Shown piece after piece: positions 60,636-64,000 of a DNA stretch of 64,000 nt. Position 1 is the stretch's first letter. The number at the start of each line of letters is the position of its first letter. The notes below the pieces were generated by a model that saw nothing but the letters and a program-made list of their open reading frames with translations, had not been told where the DNA came from and did not search any database. Source of the DNA: Anagrus nilaparvatae (taxonomy: Eukaryota > Arthropoda > Insecta > Hymenoptera > Mymaridae); contig JAKSXM010000247.1 of NCBI GenBank assembly GCA_022575985.1, positions 2,131,501 to 2,195,500 on the forward strand. The letters run 5' to 3'. The position numbers and the translations under genes were made by a program.

Positions 60636-60694
60636 AAGCAGGCTGTTTTCGATGGAAAGAAAGCAATTAGAGGCGGCATTCCATTTGTCTTCCG
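60636..60694 (+). CDS. Glucose-6-phosphate 1-epimerase, coding exon 3
   Basis: Third exon, 59 bases, after a poly-T tract and TTTAG acceptor, ending at a GTGAGT donor. Joined in phase it gives Ser41 and then KQAVFDGKKAIRGGIPFVF (residues 42-60). The motif KAIRGGIP is the family signature (K-IRGGIP--FPQFG) and contains an arginine expected to bind the sugar phosphate. The last base is the first base of the Pro61 codon, completed by exon 4 to give FVFPQFG. It lies 22.1 kb downstream of exon 2, so a gene finder with an intron-length limit would probably miss the link. Confidence 0.9.
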
Positions 60695-60970
60695 TGAGTA
60701 TAGAAACACTATATATACACTCTTTTTAATGAAGTAATTTATTTTTAACGATTGCATTTGTGTTTTATAAATTTTAAATGTAAAAATTTCATTTTTTATT
60801 GAATTTTAAAATTAGGTCTAAAATGAAAGAAAAAATTTTCCTTAGTTTTTAGCCATTTAAAACTCTATACCTTTCATTTTTAAATTTTTTTGTTTTTGGA
60901 ATATTTTTGACTTTTAATATTTTTGAAATGCTTTATTTTCTTATTTACTATCCCAAATGAGTATTTTATA

Positions 60971-61305
60971 CACTGAAAGAAAAATCCGGTTACCATTAAC
61001 GGAATACCATTTGTGGCTCGCGTTTTTTTTCATCTTTTAAACTGCGAAAAATTGCATAAAAACTTTTCATTCAAAAAATTTTTTTTATTCTGAAGGAATC
61101 AACCGTAGCACCGGATAGCAAAGTTACAATGGTAAACATTTTTTTTTAACTTTTCTTAGCGTTTCATGACATTTGCAACCGAATAAAAAATGAATTCAAA
61201 ATTTTTGCTACCTGATTAGATAAAATTCAGACACCCAAGAAAATTTTTCAAAAACTATTTAAAATGGTTTACAAAGCTCTTATGAGGAATAATACTCTTT
61301 CAGTG
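60971..61305. mobile_element. Inverted-repeat element with CACTGAAAGA ends
   Basis: CACTGAAAGA at 60971 is mirrored by TCTTTCAGTG ending at 61305. TA precedes the left end, but no clear duplication follows the right end. 335 bp, non-coding. Confidence 0.5.
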
Positions 61306-61469
61306 CAGTTCTTTTAAAGTGTTGAAATGACTAATGAAATTTCTTTTTATAATTTTTGCACCCACAAAGCAAATTAAAGCAAATTAAATAATCTTTCATA
61401 TTATCAATAAAAGACTACGAGCTGCTACTACCCTGGGTACCACATACGCTAGCGCTAGGACTAAGTTAA

Positions 61470-62064
61470 CCCATTAACGCCCAATCATGACATTCATGCC
61501 ATTTGAATATTTTTTCATGAAAAAATCAACATTTTGGGCTAAAAATGTCACCTAGTAGGTAATTAGGGCTCCTCTTTTTTCATTTCTGAAGTCCATTTTT
61601 ACGTCCAACCCCTAGAAAATGTGCTATCATCCCCTAAATATGGGGTAAATTTTAAACATTTTTTAGTCGTTATATAAATTGATACTATGCACAAAAAAAA
61701 GATCTCCAGGATTTAAAAACACTAAGTGGGACTATTAGAGATAAAAAAAAATAAATTTATACCGATTTAGCATATTTAACCCCTTCAATGGGGTAGGGGG
61801 TAGATTTTTAGCACAATATAGAAAACGAATATTTTGGGCTAAAATTATCATGTAGTAGGTATTTTTGCCCACTATTTTCATTTCTGAGGTCTGTTTTTAC
61901 GTACAACCCTTAGAAAATAAGATATCATCCCCTAAAAATAATTTAAAATTTACCCCATGTTTAGGGTAAAAATACCTACTAGGTGACATTTTTAGCCCAA
62001 AATGTTGATTTTTTCATGAAAAAATATTCAAATGGCATGAATGTCATGATTGGGCGTTAATGGG
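61470..62064. mobile_element. piggyBac-like MITE at TTAA (595 bp)
   Basis: The ends CCCATTAACGCCCAATCATG are mirrored exactly at 62045-62064. Both are flanked by TTAA (61466-61469 and 62065-62068), the piggyBac target. The arms continue as a near-perfect inverted repeat for about 110 bp, with further inverted and direct internal repeats (for example the ACCTAGTAGGTA stretch). No transposase frame. Confidence 0.85.
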
Positions 62065-62533
62065 TTAAGTCTATAGTTGGGGATTCATTTTAATTATATG
62101 TAACGGATAAAGATACTCGGCCCTTTTATAAACAAGGTCTTGCAGAAATATTATTGCTAAATAGCACAAAATATGGCAAAGTAATTATAAATTTTATTAT
62201 AGGTTATTATAAATTTTCTCATAAAATGTTTACTTTGCCATACTCGTTATAGATTATTTGCGAAAGTATCATAAATTTTCGGGTAAATTTAAATTTTCAG
62301 CCAGATATTTCCTGCTGAACGTCAATCATATAAACATTTCGTGGAAACGTTTATTTATTTTTTTCAACGTGGCCTATTTAAGAAGCTTGCAACTTGAAAA
62401 GAAATCTTTTTCGTAAGCTTCAGTACTTTAGTAGAAAAAAAATACCCAGAGAAATTTTTCAAATTCTAGATTAAATCTGATTTTTCTAGGAAGAAAGTAG
62501 TTCTGGGCTTGATACTTAGTCATTTTAATTCTA

Positions 62534-62823
62534 AAAAAATTTATAATCGGTTTGTGTAACTACACAACCAACGAGCATGGAACATGTTTTATCATATCAG
62601 TAATAATTAAAAAAACCGAAATTACAATAAATCCCGAAAAAAAAAACTTAAAGTATTGTAAGTTCTTGTTCTTAACTGACTCCCACAAATTATTCCAAAT
62701 CCCTAAATCGAAAATATTCTAAGTCAATTTAAACCCCCCCCCCCTAAAAACGTCACTTTTTCACCTCCCCCCTGCCGAGCCAGACTTTTTCAAATACTCC
62801 ATCCAAAGAATATGTTCCATGTT
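62534..62823 (-). mobile_element. Family C repeat, copy 6
   Basis: Reverse orientation: TTTATAATCGGTTTGTGTAA, ACTACACAACC, GAGCATGGAACATGTT, C-runs near 62730-62770, then ATGTTCCATGTT. Its GC-rich segment (GCCGAGCCAGACTTTTTC) is an inverted match to the one in copy 1 at 12840-12856. Confidence 0.65.
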
Positions 62824-63566
62824 AATAATTTTAATTTTAAAAAAACCTTAAAAAACATGGTATCAATATATAGACACGAAATACATACGGATGATAATAA
62901 TAAGTTTTTAATTTTTAATTAGGTGAGTCCAAAGAGAACGGGTGTGATATTACAAAGTGAACGAAAAAACTAAAATATTAAGAATTTATTTGATACATTG
63001 AGCTAAAAATTTGGCTATTTCGTCTCTGGAACAATGTAAGGTTCATTAGTATGTCACTATTTAATTGTAGTTGCTATACTTTTTAAATCGAAGAGCTTTC
63101 AGGGCACTATAACCCGGCAAAGGGTTTGGGAAAAGTCGCGTACCTCTTGAACCATAGGTTCCACGCTCACACCAGCTACACTGGTACTCAAACATAATAC
63201 AATAACACTTCAACAGTAATTGTTAAAAAGTGATTTCACATCCTCAACGCATTAAAATAGAATAATAGATAAATCAATAGAAAAATGAAAATAGTGTAGG
63301 ATGTGACTAGCATGGATAGTTTTGGTGACCTCTGTCAAAACATCCGTATGGAGTTCAGGGTGGAGGTTAAACAAATACCAATTTTTATGAAATCACTCGT
63401 GTAATGCATTCTGAATGAAAAAAATAAAATAAAAAAGCCTAAAAAAAGCCTCCTGATACTATCAAATTATTGAAAAAAAAACATGACGATTGCTAATTTA
63501 GTACATGCAGTAGTAATTTAAAAGTCAGAATACATGAATTTTAATTATTTTTTTTTTAACAAGCAG

Positions 63567-63904
63567 CACAATTTGGAGCATGGAGTTTTGGACCAGGACA
63601 TGGTTTTGCAAGGTTATGTCGTTGGACCGTAGAAAAATCTCCAGAACGTTTACCTAGTGGTGATGTGGAAGCAATATTTTTATTAATGGATAATGAATAT
63701 ACTTGTTCTATGTGGAACTACCAATTTAGGCTAACGTACAGGTTAATTTTAAGAGAAAAAGAACTTCATTTTAATATTGGAGTTTACAACCCAAGCAAGG
63801 AACATACTTTTAGCTTTAATCTTTTGCTTCATACATATTTCAAAGTCCCAGACGTCAGAAGATGTCAAGTTACAGGACTTCATGGATGTACATTTATTGA
63901 TAAG
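63567..63904 (+). CDS. Glucose-6-phosphate 1-epimerase, coding exon 4
   Basis: Fourth exon, 338 bases, after the acceptor AACAAGCAG. It completes Pro61 and gives residues 62-173. Visible motifs in order: QFGAWSFGPGHGFAR at 62-76 (the conserved HGFAR loop), the strand-rich segment FRLTYRLILREKELHFNIGV around 114-133, and LLHTYFKV around 147-154. His149 there corresponds to the catalytic histidine of the family. The exon ends TFIDK at an AAG donor followed by GTATTA at 63905. Family members are usually about 270-310 residues, so roughly the last 100-130 residues, including the catalytic glutamate, lie right of the window. Reading past 63904 reaches a stop at 63944, which is intronic. There are no frameshifts or stops. 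Confidence 0.92.
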
Positions 63905-64000
63905 GTATTAAACATACTGGTTAATTATACGTACATAATAATATAAAATTTTTCTGAAACTAAAAAATCTTGATATTATAACTTGAAAATAACTTTTTTT

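Larger units (their letters stand above)
60695..63566 (+). other. Intron 3 of the epimerase gene (2.9 kb)
   Basis: Phase-1 intron with GTGAGT donor and CAG acceptor. It carries a CACTGAAAG-ended inverted-repeat element, a piggyBac-like MITE and one copy of the minisatellite-bearing repeat family. Confidence 0.8.

Overview
This is a very AT-rich piece of animal nuclear DNA, most likely from an insect. It has spliceosomal introns with GT/AG borders, AT-only intergenic DNA full of homopolymers, and many relics of LINE, hAT, PIF/Harbinger, piggyBac-like, mariner-type and foldback transposons. Extreme AT content, very long introns and this repeat mix would fit a parasitoid wasp or another AT-rich insect, but nothing here fixes the order. 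No rRNA, convincing tRNA, CRISPR array or prokaryotic operon was seen.

Two host genes lie head to head, about 2.1 kb apart. On the minus strand, exon 1 (35311-35406) and exon 2 (1772-1876) encode the first 67 residues of a FERM-domain protein of the FRMD3/FRMD5-like (band 4.1) group. The intron between them is 33.4 kb, and the rest of the gene lies off the left edge. On the plus strand, exons at 37538-37607, 38443-38494, 60636-60694 and 63567-63904 encode the first 173 residues of glucose-6-phosphate 1-epimerase (aldose-1-epimerase superfamily). Its second intron is 22.1 kb, and the C-terminal part lies off the right edge. All splice phases agree, so both models can be read through without adjustment.

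Nearly everything else is intronic transposon debris. The FERM intron holds a mutator-like transposase relic (7.4-7.8 kb), a 2.3-kb foldback element (9.1-11.4 kb), a 5'-truncated LINE with an intact 810-codon reverse transcriptase frame (14.5-17.3 kb, minus), a hAT MITE with a perfect 8-bp target duplication nested in another repeat (23.6-25.2 kb), and several TIR elements. The epimerase intron 2 holds a second hAT MITE, itself interrupted by the repeat family that hosts the first one (44.2-45.5 kb), a graveyard of LINE fragments in both orientations (50.7-52.8 kb), and a PIF/Harbinger MITE nested in a second one (57.9-58.5 kb). Intron 3 holds a piggyBac-like MITE at TTAA (61.5-62.1 kb).

The most unusual family is a set of six repeats with AACATGGAACATGTT-type subterminal inverted repeats around G-rich minisatellites. 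They end in a conserved AACCGGTTATAAGTTTT segment and resemble Helentron-derived (HINE/DINE-1-like) elements. A few short coding-like islands of unknown origin are also noted. No clearly new multi-gene system is visible.
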